DNA of 22,701 nt from an uncultured Bacilli bacterium (GTDB taxonomy: Bacteria > Bacillota_I > Bacilli_A > RF39 > UBA660): assembly GCA_947632415.1 (NCBI GenBank), contig CANRPB010000009.1, forward strand, positions 1 through 22,701. Direction: 5' to 3'. The translations under genes were made by a program, and so were the position numbers. Positions 1-8,807 of the stretch are shown here, piece after piece. Numbering within the stretch: the first letter of the stretch is position 1; every line of letters starts with the position of its first letter. The notes beneath the pieces are model-generated. The model saw nothing but the letters and a program-made list of their open reading frames with translations. It had not been told where the DNA came from and did not search any database.

Positions 1-79
1 CCTTTTTACTTTTCACTCATAGAACTATAGCACTTGCAGTAATTTTATCTTTGCTATAATTCTACATTAATAATATATC

Positions 80-107
80 AAAAAAGATACTTTTTGTAAA
101 GTACCTT
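80..107 (-). terminator. Rho-independent terminator after sigE
   Basis: Read on the minus strand, AAGGTACTTT and AAAGTATCTT flank a four-base loop (ACAA). They form a 10-bp RNA stem with one G-U pair, followed by a run of T. It lies about 75 bases past the sigE stop. Nothing else supportable is seen in 1-182. Confidence 0.6.
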
Positions 108-182
108 AAAAAAATTTTTATAAATTAAACTTTGAATTATATTATATAACTATATATAAAAGCTGTTTTCTTATGTAAATAT

Positions 183-875
183 TTATATTTTAGTAACGGA
201 TTGGAGTCTTTTAATAACTTTTTTTTCAATTCTTGAAATATAGGATTGACTGATACCCATCATATCGGCAACATCTTTTTGGGTCATTTCTTTGGTATTA
301 AAAAGGCCATATCTTAGAATCATTATTTGTTTGTCTCTTTTTTTAAGTTTATTAATCTCTTGATATAAAACTTTTTTATCGTGTTCTTCTTCAATACCTT
401 TGGTTACGATGTCTTTTTCAGTACCTAAAATATCTTCTAAATGTAATTCGTTTCCTTCTGTATCATAACTTAGGCTATCTTCAAAACTTATTTCTCCTCT
501 TCTTTTTTTATTTTTTCTTAAAAACATTAATATCTCATTATCGATACAACGAGAAGCGTATGTTGCAAGTTTGATATTTTTATCAAGTTTATATGTATTT
601 ACGCCTTTAATTAATCCAATTGTTCCAATGCTTACTAAATCTTCTAAATCTAAGCCTGTATTTTCGTATTTTTTGGCAAGAAAAACGACTAATCTAAGGT
701 TATGTTCAATTAATTTTTCTCGGGCTAAAGTATCTCCTTCCATTGATTTTTTTACGTATATTACTTCTTCTTCTTTGGTTAATGGTTCTGGTAGTTTGTC
801 TAAACTTCCTACATAGAATACTTCATTTTGTTTGTTTAATATGTTTATTATAAAGTTGATTATTTTTCTTATCAT
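183..875 (-). CDS. sigE: RNA polymerase sporulation sigma factor SigE (pro-sigma-E)
   Basis: This 230-residue sigma-70 family protein closely matches the early mother-cell sigma factor of endospore formers. It contains NLRLVV, ENTG.D.EDL.SIGTIGLIK and KLATYASRCI.NEILM of region 2, then LGTE.DI, and the C-terminal helix-turn-helix TQKDVADMMGISQSYISR of region 4. The N-terminus carries an amphipathic stretch of about 20 residues ending at EVFY; by alignment with B. subtilis this is the pro-sequence removed by SpoIIGA, with cleavage near F20/Y21. A strong Shine-Dalgarno (GGAGGA, complement at 881-886) lies inside the end of spoIIGA. The two genes are one base apart, so they should be co-transcribed and translationally coupled. 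The product would direct engulfment and early coat gene transcription in the mother cell. The SigK paralogue is less likely because of the adjacent spoIIGA. Confidence 0.95.
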   Translation of the reverse strand: MIRKIINFIINILNKQNEVFYVGSLDKLPEPLTKEEEVIYVKKSMEGDTLAREKLIEHNLRLVVFLAKKYENTGLDLEDLVSIGTIGLIKGVNTYKLDKNIKLATYASRCIDNEILMFLRKNKKRRGEISFEDSLSYDTEGNELHLEDILGTEKDIVTKGIEEEHDKKVLYQEINKLKKRDKQIMILRYGLFNTKEMTQKDVADMMGISQSYISRIEKKVIKRLQSVTKI

Positions 876-876
876 A

Positions 877-1659
877 TTATTCCTCCATTATTTGATAGTG
901 TAACAAACAGTCTATTCCATCTATTTTTATTTTTCTATCTATAATTCCTAATAAAACTTCTTTTTTTATTTCAATATTATCGATTATTAGGTTATCAATT
1001 TTGATGCATTCGATAAGTTTGGTTCCTACTATTGTGTGGGCTGGGACGATTATTTTATTTAGATCTAGTTTTTTTAAGTAGTTATTGTTTATTAGTATTA
1101 TAGGTCTTTTTTTATATGGGTCTTTTAGTTTGTTTCCTGTGTCTAAGAACCCTGTACATTTTATGGTTTTGTCTTTTATTTTTATTTCTACTTTATGATA
1201 GTTTGAGTAGTTGTTTTTTAGGTTTTTGCACTCTTTAATATAAATATATATGATTATTGGCGCTAATATTACTAAAATAATAAAGTTTATACTCATTTTG
1301 TTTTTGTAAAAAATAATGCCTTGATTTTTATATGTTAGTTCGATATTTAATAGATATAATCCACCTCCTAATATGATACTTGAAATGTACAAGTATATCA
1401 TGTTTTTGATTGTGTATTTTAAATTTTTATAGCCAAATGATGCTAGTAGCATTAATATACTTATGATTATTTTGAGAAAGAATAGTTCGATTGAGTTTAT
1501 TTTTATAAAAAGCGCTAATACGGATATACTACCGACGAATGCAGCAATCAATAAGCGATACATTTTTGCATTTCTTCTTAGTATTAATGATACTGATAAA
1601 AGGAGTAAAAAATCAAAGCCAAAATTTAAAAATAGTATTAAGTCTACATATATCTTCAT
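877..1659 (-). CDS. spoIIGA: Sporulation sigma-E processing aspartic peptidase SpoIIGA
   Basis: This 260-residue protein has an N-terminal half made of about five hydrophobic segments (residues 1-140). The soluble C-terminal half carries the pepsin-like active-site motif GFLDTGN, with the catalytic aspartate at residue 173, and ends with a LLH motif near residue 252. Known family members sit in the septal membrane, dimerise to form one aspartic protease site, and cut the pro-sequence from SigE when signalled by SpoIIR. The start at 1659 is chosen because MKIYVDLILFLNF matches the family N-terminus and a GGTGAT ribosome site lies just before it; an upstream in-frame start at 1692 has no such support. 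It directly precedes its substrate gene sigE, the conserved arrangement. Confidence 0.93.
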   Translation of the reverse strand: MKIYVDLILFLNFGFDFLLLLSVSLILRRNAKMYRLLIAAFVGSISVLALFIKINSIELFFLKIIISILMLLASFGYKNLKYTIKNMIYLYISSIILGGGLYLLNIELTYKNQGIIFYKNKMSINFIILVILAPIIIYIYIKECKNLKNNYSNYHKVEIKIKDKTIKCTGFLDTGNKLKDPYKKRPIILINNNYLKKLDLNKIIVPAHTIVGTKLIECIKIDNLIIDNIEIKKEVLLGIIDRKIKIDGIDCLLHYQIMEE

Positions 1660-1679
1660 GGCATCACCAATTTGATTAT

Positions 1680-1706
1680 AAAAAAGCGACACAGTAAATT
1701 GTGTCG
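1680..1706 (-). terminator. Rho-independent terminator after the NlpC/P60 gene
   Basis: CGACACA (1687-1693) and TGTGTCG (1700-1706) form a perfect 7-bp stem around a six-base loop. On the minus strand the stem is followed by C and six T. It ends only about 20 bases before the spoIIGA start. Confidence 0.75.
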
Positions 1707-1717
1707 TTTTATAAGAA

Positions 1718-2551
1718 TTAATTTAAAATTCTTCTTGCCGTTATTATTGGCATCATTTGATAGTTGGCAATTTTTATACCTCCATTATTGGTGGTGGCAT
1801 GAATTATTTGCCCATTACCAATGTAAATTGCAACATGGCTTATTGAACCATTGTATCCATAGAAGATTAAGTCTCCTATGTCAATAGCATCAATAGATAT
1901 GTAGGTTCCCATTGAGGCTTGATTTCTTGATGAATGTGGTAGATTATAACCGAATTGCTCAAATACTTTCATTGTGAATCCGGAACAATCTACACCAGTA
2001 TTAAGGTCTGTACCGCCTGATTTATATGGGTATCCTTCATATTGTTTAGCAAAGTTTACTAAACTTGTTGCAAGTTCTGTATTAGATGGAGCGACAATTT
2101 GAGTTGTTTCTTCCACCTCTTTGGTTTCAGTAGTAATTTCTTTTTGTATACTTGCTTCTATTTTTTGTACATTCGTCTCTTGTACTTCTTTTTTAGTTGT
2201 GCTTGTCGAAGTTTCTTCTACATTTTCAACTACTACTTCTTCCTTAGTTTCTAACATTTCTGTTTCAACTGTTGCATCTGATTCTAATTTGTTTTCACTA
2301 TCAGAATTTTCTTTCTTCTTATTTTCATTAGTTAGTTCTTGCATATTTTCACTAACTGATTTAATATTCGGATTGAATATTTCATAATTATTTGCTAAAT
2401 AGTTTGGTTCAAGTTTAGCAATATTTGCTATTTCTACAGTGTTGTTTTTCTTCCTATTTTCAAATAATTTTTTTGAAAAGATTTCTACTGGTGATAAGCA
2501 TAGAATACTTATACCGATTATAGATATTCTTTTCAGCTGACTCGATTCCAC
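1718..2551 (-). CDS. Secreted or membrane-anchored NlpC/P60 peptidoglycan hydrolase
   Basis: The 277-residue protein starts with a short basic segment and one hydrophobic helix (about residues 8-25), which acts as signal peptide or anchor. Residues 35-155 are a Glu/Thr/Asn/Lys-rich linker without clear structure. Residues 160-277 form an NlpC/P60 domain with the nucleophile cysteine in GVDCSGF (C189), the catalytic histidine in SHVAIYIG (H239) and a third polar residue in IIHA (H251). Such enzymes cut D-gamma-glutamyl-diaminopimelate bonds in wall peptides. The start is taken as GTG at 2551 because a perfect GAGGTGA site lies five bases upstream. The longer reading from an ATG at 2599 would add 16 residues and has no ribosome site. 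It is transcribed away from the M23 gene, another wall hydrolase. Confidence 0.85.
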   Translation of the reverse strand: MESSQLKRISIIGISILCLSPVEIFSKKLFENRKKNNTVEIANIAKLEPNYLANNYEIFNPNIKSVSENMQELTNENKKKENSDSENKLESDATVETEMLETKEEVVVENVEETSTSTTKKEVQETNVQKIEASIQKEITTETKEVEETTQIVAPSNTELATSLVNFAKQYEGYPYKSGGTDLNTGVDCSGFTMKVFEQFGYNLPHSSRNQASMGTYISIDAIDIGDLIFYGYNGSISHVAIYIGNGQIIHATTNNGGIKIANYQMMPIITARRILN

Positions 2552-2556
2552 AAAAT

Positions 2557-2563
2557 TCACCTC
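2557..2563 (-). promoter_or_regulatory. Ribosome binding site that fixes the GTG start of the NlpC/P60 gene
   Basis: GAGGTGA on the minus strand lies five bases before GTG at 2551. No comparable site precedes the upstream ATG at 2599. Confidence 0.7.
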
Positions 2564-2663
2564 ATTATTTTTTAGCAAGCACGTTATCAATTTTACCATA
2601 ACTTTTTTATAAATGCAAATATTTTTTTAAAAAGTTTCGATTACTTGATATTGTGTTTACACT

Positions 2664-2693
2664 TTTATGGCATCACAGTATATTATATGTCAA
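2664..2693 (-). promoter_or_regulatory. Possible promoter of the NlpC/P60 gene
   Basis: On the minus strand a perfect TTGACA (2693-2688) is followed after 18 bases by CATAAA (2669-2664). The -10 is a 4-of-6 match, so the call is tentative. A TATAAT directly next to the TTGACA is misplaced to be its partner. Confidence 0.35.
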
Positions 2694-2748
2694 TTATGGC
2701 AAATTCTTTAGTAAATAGCCTATATATGTTTCATTTTGTGGTTTTTTG

Positions 2749-2757
2749 TGCTATAAT
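2749..2757 (+). promoter_or_regulatory. Extended -10 promoter of the M23 peptidase gene
   Basis: The sequence TGCTATAAT is a perfect extended -10 element. Transcription would start near 2764. That excludes translation starting at an upstream in-frame TTG (2746) and supports the ATG at 2785. The -35 region is weak, as is usual for extended -10 promoters. Confidence 0.6.
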
Positions 2758-2784
2758 CTAGGTATTGAAGGTATGGTGAATGTG

Positions 2785-3999
2785 ATGAGTTTTTTAAAAA
2801 AATGGTTAAGTTTTCTTTTAGTTTTTGTTATTACTTTTGTTAATTTGGCTATTCCTATTCATGCTCAAACGCTTGGAGAACTTGAGAAGGAACTTGATGA
2901 TAAGAAAAATGAACTTTCTGAAAATAAGGCTAAACAACAACTAACTGAGGAGGAAATGCAATCTATTAATAATAATTTGGCTACTATTCAGAAGAATATC
3001 AATCAAATTCAAGTTGATACTACTAATTTGGAAAATGAGATTGATACTTTAAGTCAAGAGATTATTGTTAAGCAGGAAGAGATTAAAAAAATTATTAGTT
3101 ATTTTCAAATATCTAGCGGTGAATCTGCTTATTTAGAGTATGTCATGGGTTCTGAGGATTTTACTGATTTTATTTATCGCAGCGCTGTTTCGGAACAGAT
3201 GACTAATTATAATGATGAACTTATTGCTTCTTATAATGCAACGATTGATGCTAATGAACAAAAGAAAGTTGAACTTGCTGATAAGAAGGTTGAGTTATCT
3301 AATGAACAGGTTGCTCTTAATGAGGAGTATCAAAAATTGGGTGATAGTTTAGTTACTTATGGTGAGGAAGAGATGATTATCACTGATGAGGTTAAGTCTT
3401 TGCAGGAAATGGTACAAATTTATAAGGAAAAAGGTTGTAAGACTGATGAGGATTTAGCGACTTGTGGTAAAAGTGTTTTGCCAAGTACAACGGCTTTTTA
3501 TAGACAATTAACAAGTGGATATGTTACTAGTTGGTATGGTGGACGTGATTGTAGTGATCCTCGTGTTTCTTGTGGTCATTATGGAATTGATCTTTCTACT
3601 TATAATAAGACTAATGTTCCTGTTTATGCGATTGGAACTGGTCTTGTTGCTGCTATTACGTATAAGAGTTCTTGTGGAGGAAATATGGTTTTTGTTCATC
3701 ATAAACTTTCTAATGGTCAAACTTATACTAGTGTTTATATGCATTTATATCAAATTAATGTTTCAAAGGGTCAAACTGTTACCAAGGATACAGTAATTGG
3801 TATTATGGGTGGTGGTTCTACTACTCCATGGGATTATTGTTCTACTGGTGCGCATTCTCATTTGGGTTTAGCAACTGGTTTGTATGGTATTGATTATACT
3901 TCTTCTTCTTTGAAGAGTCATTATATTAATCCAACGACGATTATTAATTTTCCAAAGAGTTTATATACGCCATTTTATGATCGAACTACTGCTTTTTAA
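2785..3999 (+). CDS. Secreted coiled-coil M23 (LytM-type) peptidoglycan endopeptidase
   Basis: The product has 404 residues. Residues 1-27 are a signal peptide (basic start, hydrophobic core, IPIHA before the cut). Residues 30-215 are Glu/Lys/Gln/Asn-rich heptads that should form long coiled coils, as in EnvC- and PcsB-like wall hydrolases. Residues 245-385 are the M23 metallopeptidase domain. The zinc ligands are present: HYGID (H265, D269) and the HxH of GAHSHLG (H357, H359), plus YMHL (H320). The domain therefore looks catalytically active rather than a degenerate activator. Six cysteines (218, 227, 256, 263, 297, 352) flank or lie in the exported domain. ATG 2785 has GGTGA five bases upstream; ATG 2773 is an alternative with worse spacing. 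The usual role is cutting wall cross-links during division or growth; no FtsEX gene is adjacent. Confidence 0.88.
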   Translation: MSFLKKWLSFLLVFVITFVNLAIPIHAQTLGELEKELDDKKNELSENKAKQQLTEEEMQSINNNLATIQKNINQIQVDTTNLENEIDTLSQEIIVKQEEIKKIISYFQISSGESAYLEYVMGSEDFTDFIYRSAVSEQMTNYNDELIASYNATIDANEQKKVELADKKVELSNEQVALNEEYQKLGDSLVTYGEEEMIITDEVKSLQEMVQIYKEKGCKTDEDLATCGKSVLPSTTAFYRQLTSGYVTSWYGGRDCSDPRVSCGHYGIDLSTYNKTNVPVYAIGTGLVAAITYKSSCGGNMVFVHHKLSNGQTYTSVYMHLYQINVSKGQTVTKDTVIGIMGGGSTTPWDYCSTGAHSHLGLATGLYGIDYTSSSLKSHYINPTTIINFPKSLYTPFYDRTTAF

Positions 4000-4022
4000 A
4001 GTGATGTTTAGGCATCATTTTT
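3998..4022 (+). terminator. Weak terminator after the M23 gene
   Basis: AAAGTGATG and CATCATTTT pair around the loop TTTAGG (9 bp including one G-U), with five T at the end. It overlaps the M23 stop codon. The next gene starts 20 bases later, so some read-through is likely. Confidence 0.45.
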
Positions 4023-4041
4023 CTTTACAAGGAGGTTGTTT

Positions 4042-5676
4042 ATGAAGAAAAGAAATGTTTTACAGAATTCAATGATTGCTACTATTTGTATTATCATTTG
4101 TAAAATTATTGGACTTATTTATGTTATTCCTTTCAATGCCATGATTTCAAAATCGGCTGGGGCTTTGTATAGTTATGCTTATAATATTTATGTTATTTTC
4201 CTTAGTTTATCGACAAGTGGTATTCCTATTGCGATATCTAAAACTGTAAGTGAGTATAATAGTTTAGAGTATTATAATACTAAAGAAAAAGTTTATAAGA
4301 TTGGCAATTTGCTTATTTCTTTTTTGGGACTTATTTCTTTTGTTATTATGGTTGTTTTTGCTAATCAAATTGCCACATTGATATTGGGTGATGCTAAGGG
4401 AAGTAATAGTGTTAGTGATGTGGCTACTGTTATTAGATTTATTTCACTTGCTTTGCTGATTGTTCCGGCTTTAAGTGTTACGAAGGGTTATTTACAAGGG
4501 CATAAGTTTATTAGTGCTAGTAGTATTTCTAATGTAATTGAACAATTAGTTAGGGTTATTATTATTCTTGTAGGATGTTTAGTTGTTATTAAATGGCTTC
4601 ATTGGGATGAAAAGATTGCTATTAACATTGCAGTTTTATCGGCTTTCTTGAGTGCTGTAGTTGCTTATATATATTTACGAATTAAACTTAAAAAAAATAA
4701 AAAAGATTTAATGGTTGATAGTGAGATTAAGGATGAGGAAAAGAAAATTAGTAATAAATATATTGCTAAAAAAATATTGTTGGTGGCATTACCGTTTATT
4801 ATTGTTGAGGTTTTAAAAAGCGCTTATGCTACAGTTGATACGGTTACAATTATAAGGGGTTTAACTGGTTTAGGTTATAGTGTTGCTGATGCTGAGACGA
4901 CTTTTAGTGTTATTGCTACTTGGGGAAATAAATTATGTACGGTTGTTATTTCTGTTTCGATTGGTATTAGTATGAGTTTAATTCCTAGTGTTGCTTATGA
5001 TTTTGTTAAAGGTCATATTGATAAGGTTAATGAACAATATAATTCTTCTTTATTGTTGTTATTGCTTTCTACCCTACCAATGACTTTAGGTATTTTCTTT
5101 TTAGCGCAACCAATTTGGGTACTTTTTTATGGCTATGATAGTTTAAGCATAGAGGTTTTTAAATTATATATTTTTCAGTCTATTACCTATTCTTTCTTTT
5201 CCGTTTTAATTAGTTTTTGTCAGACTGTTGGTAAGTCGAATGTGGCATTATTAAGTTTGTTTATTAGTTTTATTTTAAATGCTATTTTCAATATACCTTT
5301 TATGCATTTGTGTCATTATTTAGGTTTTGGTGGTTATCAAGGCGCAACTGTTTGTACTTTGGTTACACAAATTGTTCCTTCGATATTTTTGCTTTTTTAC
5401 ATAAAAAAAGCGTTTAAATTTAATTATAAAACGCTTATAGTTAATAGTTTTAAAATAATTGGTGCGACTCTTTTTATGATGATTATTCTTTATTTAGTTT
5501 CATTAGTATTTAATATTGATTCTATAACTAGATTCGATGCTTTTATCCAAGTTATTGTTTATATGGTGCTTGGGGTAATATCTTATGTATTTATGCTTAA
5601 AAGATTGGGTTTGTTTGATGAGTTGTTTGGTAATAGTGCTTTGTTAAAGAAGTTAAGATTAGTTAAGGAGGCTTGA
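4042..5676 (+). CDS. murJ: MurJ/YtgP-type lipid II flippase (MOP superfamily)
   Basis: This 544-residue integral membrane protein has about 14 hydrophobic segments and the family's N-terminal pattern (GLIYVIPFNAM, then LYSYAYNIY, then STSGIPIAISK). The length equals that of B. subtilis YtgP/MurJ as I recall it. Members flip undecaprenyl-linked peptidoglycan precursor (lipid II) across the membrane. The ATG at 4042 has GGAGG at 4031-4035, so a TTG six bases earlier is not the start. The gene follows the M23 wall hydrolase and ends inside a strong terminator stem. A second family member, spoVB, lies at 20148. The assignment to YtgP rather than SpoVB rests on length, sequence feel and the better synteny of the other copy. 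Confidence 0.82.
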   Translation: MKKRNVLQNSMIATICIIICKIIGLIYVIPFNAMISKSAGALYSYAYNIYVIFLSLSTSGIPIAISKTVSEYNSLEYYNTKEKVYKIGNLLISFLGLISFVIMVVFANQIATLILGDAKGSNSVSDVATVIRFISLALLIVPALSVTKGYLQGHKFISASSISNVIEQLVRVIIILVGCLVVIKWLHWDEKIAINIAVLSAFLSAVVAYIYLRIKLKKNKKDLMVDSEIKDEEKKISNKYIAKKILLVALPFIIVEVLKSAYATVDTVTIIRGLTGLGYSVADAETTFSVIATWGNKLCTVVISVSIGISMSLIPSVAYDFVKGHIDKVNEQYNSSLLLLLLSTLPMTLGIFFLAQPIWVLFYGYDSLSIEVFKLYIFQSITYSFFSVLISFCQTVGKSNVALLSLFISFILNAIFNIPFMHLCHYLGFGGYQGATVCTLVTQIVPSIFLLFYIKKAFKFNYKTLIVNSFKIIGATLFMMIILYLVSLVFNIDSITRFDAFIQVIVYMVLGVISYVFMLKRLGLFDELFGNSALLKKLRLVKEA

Positions 5677-5686
5677 GCCTCCTTTT
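5665..5686. terminator. Bidirectional terminator between murJ and addA
   Basis: AAGGAGGC (5665-5672) and GCCTCCTT (5677-5684) form a perfect 8-bp GC-rich stem whose four-base loop contains the murJ stop TGA. TTTT follows on the plus strand. It overlaps the ends of two convergent genes, so it probably serves both. Confidence 0.85.
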
Positions 5687-8600
5687 AAGTTGTAATTTTT
5701 TCTTGTATTTCTTCAATTTTGTTATCGATTATAGAATATAGGTAGATGTTTACTTTTTTCTTTGTTTTGTGTTCTATATACGTTTTGTAGCCATTTAGTT
5801 GTTGGTGATAGTTTTCATCGTTGATGTTTTTTAATTTATAATCGATAATATCGATGTGATCATTATATTCTAACATTAGGTCGATAATGCCATGATATAT
5901 GTCATTTTCATCTTCATATATAAATTCGTATTCTTTATATATGTTTGCGGCTTTGATATTTTTTAATAATTCTTGATTTAAGAAGTTTTTTATTTTGGTT
6001 TGATAAAAGTTATCTAGAGCATCTATATTAGGTTTTTTAAAGTCGATTGTCTCTAATAGATAGTGCATATAGGTACCGAATTCCATTTTTTTTCTTTCTT
6101 CTTTGGTTATTAATTTGTTGGTTGTTTTAGAGAAGTGTTTTGTAATTATTTTTTGTGTTTCAATTTTTATTTTTCTCTTTTCGATAATAGTGGTACTTGG
6201 CTTGATTAAGTCTTGGTAGTTATTTTTCTTTATTAAATTGTATTCTTTGGTAAGATTTTGTTTTGTGATATCTATGTTTTTGATATATGGTTCTATATTT
6301 GGGGTTATTGATTTTAAGATATCAAGGAATGATTTGTACTTTAATCTGATGTTGTCTGGAACAATATTTTTATTTTGCGTTATTTCTTCGTCGTTAAGAC
6401 TGGTTACAAAGATCATTTTTTCTTTACATCTAGTCATAGCGACATAGAAAAGTCTTATTTTTTCGGCTATTTCTTCTTTTAGATATTTATCTTTTAAAAG
6501 TTCTTTGTAAATGGTGTTTTTTATTCCATTGTCGTTATATGGAATAATTATTCCTAAGTCGTTATCAATGGTGAATAGTTGTTTTAGGTCGCTGGTGTTG
6601 AAGGATTTGTGTAATCCAGGGAAGTAGCAAATATTAAATTCTAGTCCTTTTGATTTGTGAATATTCATAATTTTGACGTTGTTGCCGTTTTTAGTGTTAA
6701 GGGAATATTTTATTTGGTTTTGTCCTTCTACCATTTCTTTGATATAGTCGGCTAGTTCGTATGGTGTGTATCCAAGTTCTGTTAAATTGTCGCTTAAGCT
6801 TAGTAGATATTCAATTCTAATCATCGATGCTTCAATGTCGCCTGTTGTAATAGTTTTAACTATAATATCAAAATCGTTGATAATTCTATTTATAAATTCT
6901 TCGTTGGTTAAGTTATCTAATTCATTAGCGATATTTTGGGCTTTGATGAATATATCGGTTTTGAAAAAGTTATTGGTTGTTAGGGTTTCAAAGATGTCAT
7001 TATCGGATATTTGATATAGGTAACTTCTCGATATACTTGTATAATAATATTTGAATAAAGTATCGTATTCTTTGTTTTTTACTTTAATAATAAAGTTCAT
7101 GATATTTTTTAAAACAAAGATGTCATTTTCTAATGTTAATTGGGAGTCTTGATATAAAGTTAGTGGAATGTGCATGTATTCAAATATTTTTTTATATTTA
7201 GAAAATTCGGTGTTACGATCCATTATGATACAGAAGTCTTCGTATTTAGCGTCTCTGACAATTAGTTTGTCTTTATCGAATACTTGATAGTGATTCTCAA
7301 TTTTGTTTTTGATGTCAGTGGCGATAGTAAAAATTTCTATTTCTTCTTTGGTATATGTTTTATCGTCATAGGTGTAGTTGTATATTTCAAAGTTGTAGTT
7401 TTGATTTGTTTTTCCTTCATTTATATAGGTGGTGTTACCGAATATCATTTGGTGTGTTTGTTTGTATTCTGCTCCCCCTATTTTATCGTCCATAACAAGA
7501 TTAAAGATTAGATTAATGTTGTCTAAAACTTCTTGTCTTGATCTAAAGTTTTTTAAAAGATCGATTTTTATGCCTTGATTGTGTTGTTCGTATTGATTGT
7601 ATTTATTTCTAAAGATGTTGGGGTTGGCATTTCTAAAGCGATAGATTGATTGTTTGATGTCCCCTACCATATAAACGTTGTCGTTGGCAATGAGGTTAAT
7701 AAATTGTTCTTGAAGGTCATTAGTATCTTGATATTCATCAACCATGATTTCATTGTAGTAGTTTTTTAGTTCTGTTTTTATGTTGTCGTTTTCGGTTAAA
7801 AGTCTAATGGCCATTTTGGCTATATCGTTAAATTCATACATTTGGTTTTGATGTTTATATTGCATTATTTTTTGATCTAGTGTTTTTATGATTTCAGTGA
7901 TAACACTTATGTTTTCTTGGGTCATTAGAATGCTGTTTTTAATGGTATCTAGATCTTCTTTTGTTAAGTCTTTGATATAGTCAGTAATTTCTTTTATTTT
8001 TTCTTTGTTTTTTTTGAGTTCTTCGGAACTGTTTTTGGGTAGTCTAGGGATAGATACATTTATATTGTTTCTTATCTCTTCGTAGGTGCTACTGTTTAAT
8101 AAAGGGGTTATGGTTTCTAATAAGTTATTGTAAAATTTGGCATCGGCAGTATATTCGATGTCTTTTAAAATTATGGTTATATTTTCAAGTTGTTGTTTTA
8201 TGAGTTCAATGTATTCTTTAATATGTGTATCTATTACGTTATCATCAAAGTATTTTTTGATATATGTATCTAAATAGTTGGTTTTATCGTATTTAAGATC
8301 TAGTTTATTGTTTAATTCGATGATGTATTTTTTTATTTGGTCGTCGTCTTTGATACAAAAGTCTTTGATTAAATTAGTGAATTTAGAGTCTTTAACTTGG
8401 TATAGGTTATCAAAGATGTCATCGATGTATTTTTGTTTTTCTAGATTGATAATACTGGCGTCGATTATAGATATTTTGGGACTTATATTTAAAAGATAGT
8501 AGTATTTTTTTACTAGCGCTAATGAAAAAGAGTCAAAGGTGGTTATGTATGCTGAGTCTACTATATCAAGTTGTTTTTTTAAGTTGGGATTTTTTTTGAT

Positions 8601-8807
8601 GGCTTTTCTGATTCTTTCTTTCATTTCATTGGCGGCTTCTTTGGTAAATGTTAGTATTAAGAGTTTATCTATGTCGACTGTTTCTAGTTTTCTAATTACT
8701 CTTTGTGTTAAAACGGCTGTTTTTCCTGATCCTGCCCCAGCACTCACGATAATATTTTCTCCTTCTTGATTAATGGCTTCGAGTTGTTCTTTAGTCCAAT
8801 TAGGCAT
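5685..8807 (-). CDS. addA: ATP-dependent helicase/nuclease subunit A (AddA)
   Basis: The protein has 1040 residues, somewhat shorter than the ~1230 of B. subtilis AddA. It is a UvrD/RecB-type superfamily 1 helicase fused to a RecB-type nuclease. Visible motifs are the Walker A loop AGAGSGKTAVL at residues 23-33, the helicase motif VDEYQDTN, GDIKQSIYRFR, the late motif IHKSKGLEFN, and RLFYVAMTR. The C-terminus has FGTYMHYLLE and the nuclease core GIIDLMLEY...IIDYKLKN. With AddB it forms the complex that unwinds and degrades double-strand ends and prepares them for RecA. The start is ATG 8807, with GGAGG eight bases upstream; an in-frame GTG at 8816 overlaps that ribosome site. The start overlaps the ancestral end of addB by eight bases (ATGCCTAA), so the two are translationally coupled. 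Confidence 0.95.
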   Translation of the reverse strand: MPNWTKEQLEAINQEGENIIVSAGAGSGKTAVLTQRVIRKLETVDIDKLLILTFTKEAANEMKERIRKAIKKNPNLKKQLDIVDSAYITTFDSFSLALVKKYYYLLNISPKISIIDASIINLEKQKYIDDIFDNLYQVKDSKFTNLIKDFCIKDDDQIKKYIIELNNKLDLKYDKTNYLDTYIKKYFDDNVIDTHIKEYIELIKQQLENITIILKDIEYTADAKFYNNLLETITPLLNSSTYEEIRNNINVSIPRLPKNSSEELKKNKEKIKEITDYIKDLTKEDLDTIKNSILMTQENISVITEIIKTLDQKIMQYKHQNQMYEFNDIAKMAIRLLTENDNIKTELKNYYNEIMVDEYQDTNDLQEQFINLIANDNVYMVGDIKQSIYRFRNANPNIFRNKYNQYEQHNQGIKIDLLKNFRSRQEVLDNINLIFNLVMDDKIGGAEYKQTHQMIFGNTTYINEGKTNQNYNFEIYNYTYDDKTYTKEEIEIFTIATDIKNKIENHYQVFDKDKLIVRDAKYEDFCIIMDRNTEFSKYKKIFEYMHIPLTLYQDSQLTLENDIFVLKNIMNFIIKVKNKEYDTLFKYYYTSISRSYLYQISDNDIFETLTTNNFFKTDIFIKAQNIANELDNLTNEEFINRIINDFDIIVKTITTGDIEASMIRIEYLLSLSDNLTELGYTPYELADYIKEMVEGQNQIKYSLNTKNGNNVKIMNIHKSKGLEFNICYFPGLHKSFNTSDLKQLFTIDNDLGIIIPYNDNGIKNTIYKELLKDKYLKEEIAEKIRLFYVAMTRCKEKMIFVTSLNDEEITQNKNIVPDNIRLKYKSFLDILKSITPNIEPYIKNIDITKQNLTKEYNLIKKNNYQDLIKPSTTIIEKRKIKIETQKIITKHFSKTTNKLITKEERKKMEFGTYMHYLLETIDFKKPNIDALDNFYQTKIKNFLNQELLKNIKAANIYKEYEFIYEDENDIYHGIIDLMLEYNDHIDIIDYKLKNINDENYHQQLNGYKTYIEHKTKKKVNIYLYSIIDNKIEEIQEKITT

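Noticed and set aside
52..60. A second perfect extended -10 (TGCTATAAT) on the plus strand pointing toward the 3' end of sigE.
   Set aside because: No plus-strand gene follows, the -35 spacing is poor, and AT-rich DNA makes such matches common. An antisense RNA to sigE is possible but unsupported.
1687..1706. TGTCGTT and TGTCGCT in the arms of the terminator stem considered as weak Spo0A boxes for spoIIGA.
   Set aside because: Each matches the 7-base core at only five positions and the terminator explains the symmetry better.
2213..2220. TTGTCGAA, a perfect Spo0A box, inside the NlpC/P60 gene upstream of spoIIGA.
   Set aside because: It lies about 550 bases from the spoIIGA start within coding sequence and has no companion box or promoter nearby, so it is probably chance.
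3508..3796. Open frames on either strand inside the M23 gene, and similar long open frames antisense to addA, tgt, rel and others.
   Set aside because: They overlap confidently identified genes, lack ribosome sites and have low-complexity translations typical of shadow frames.
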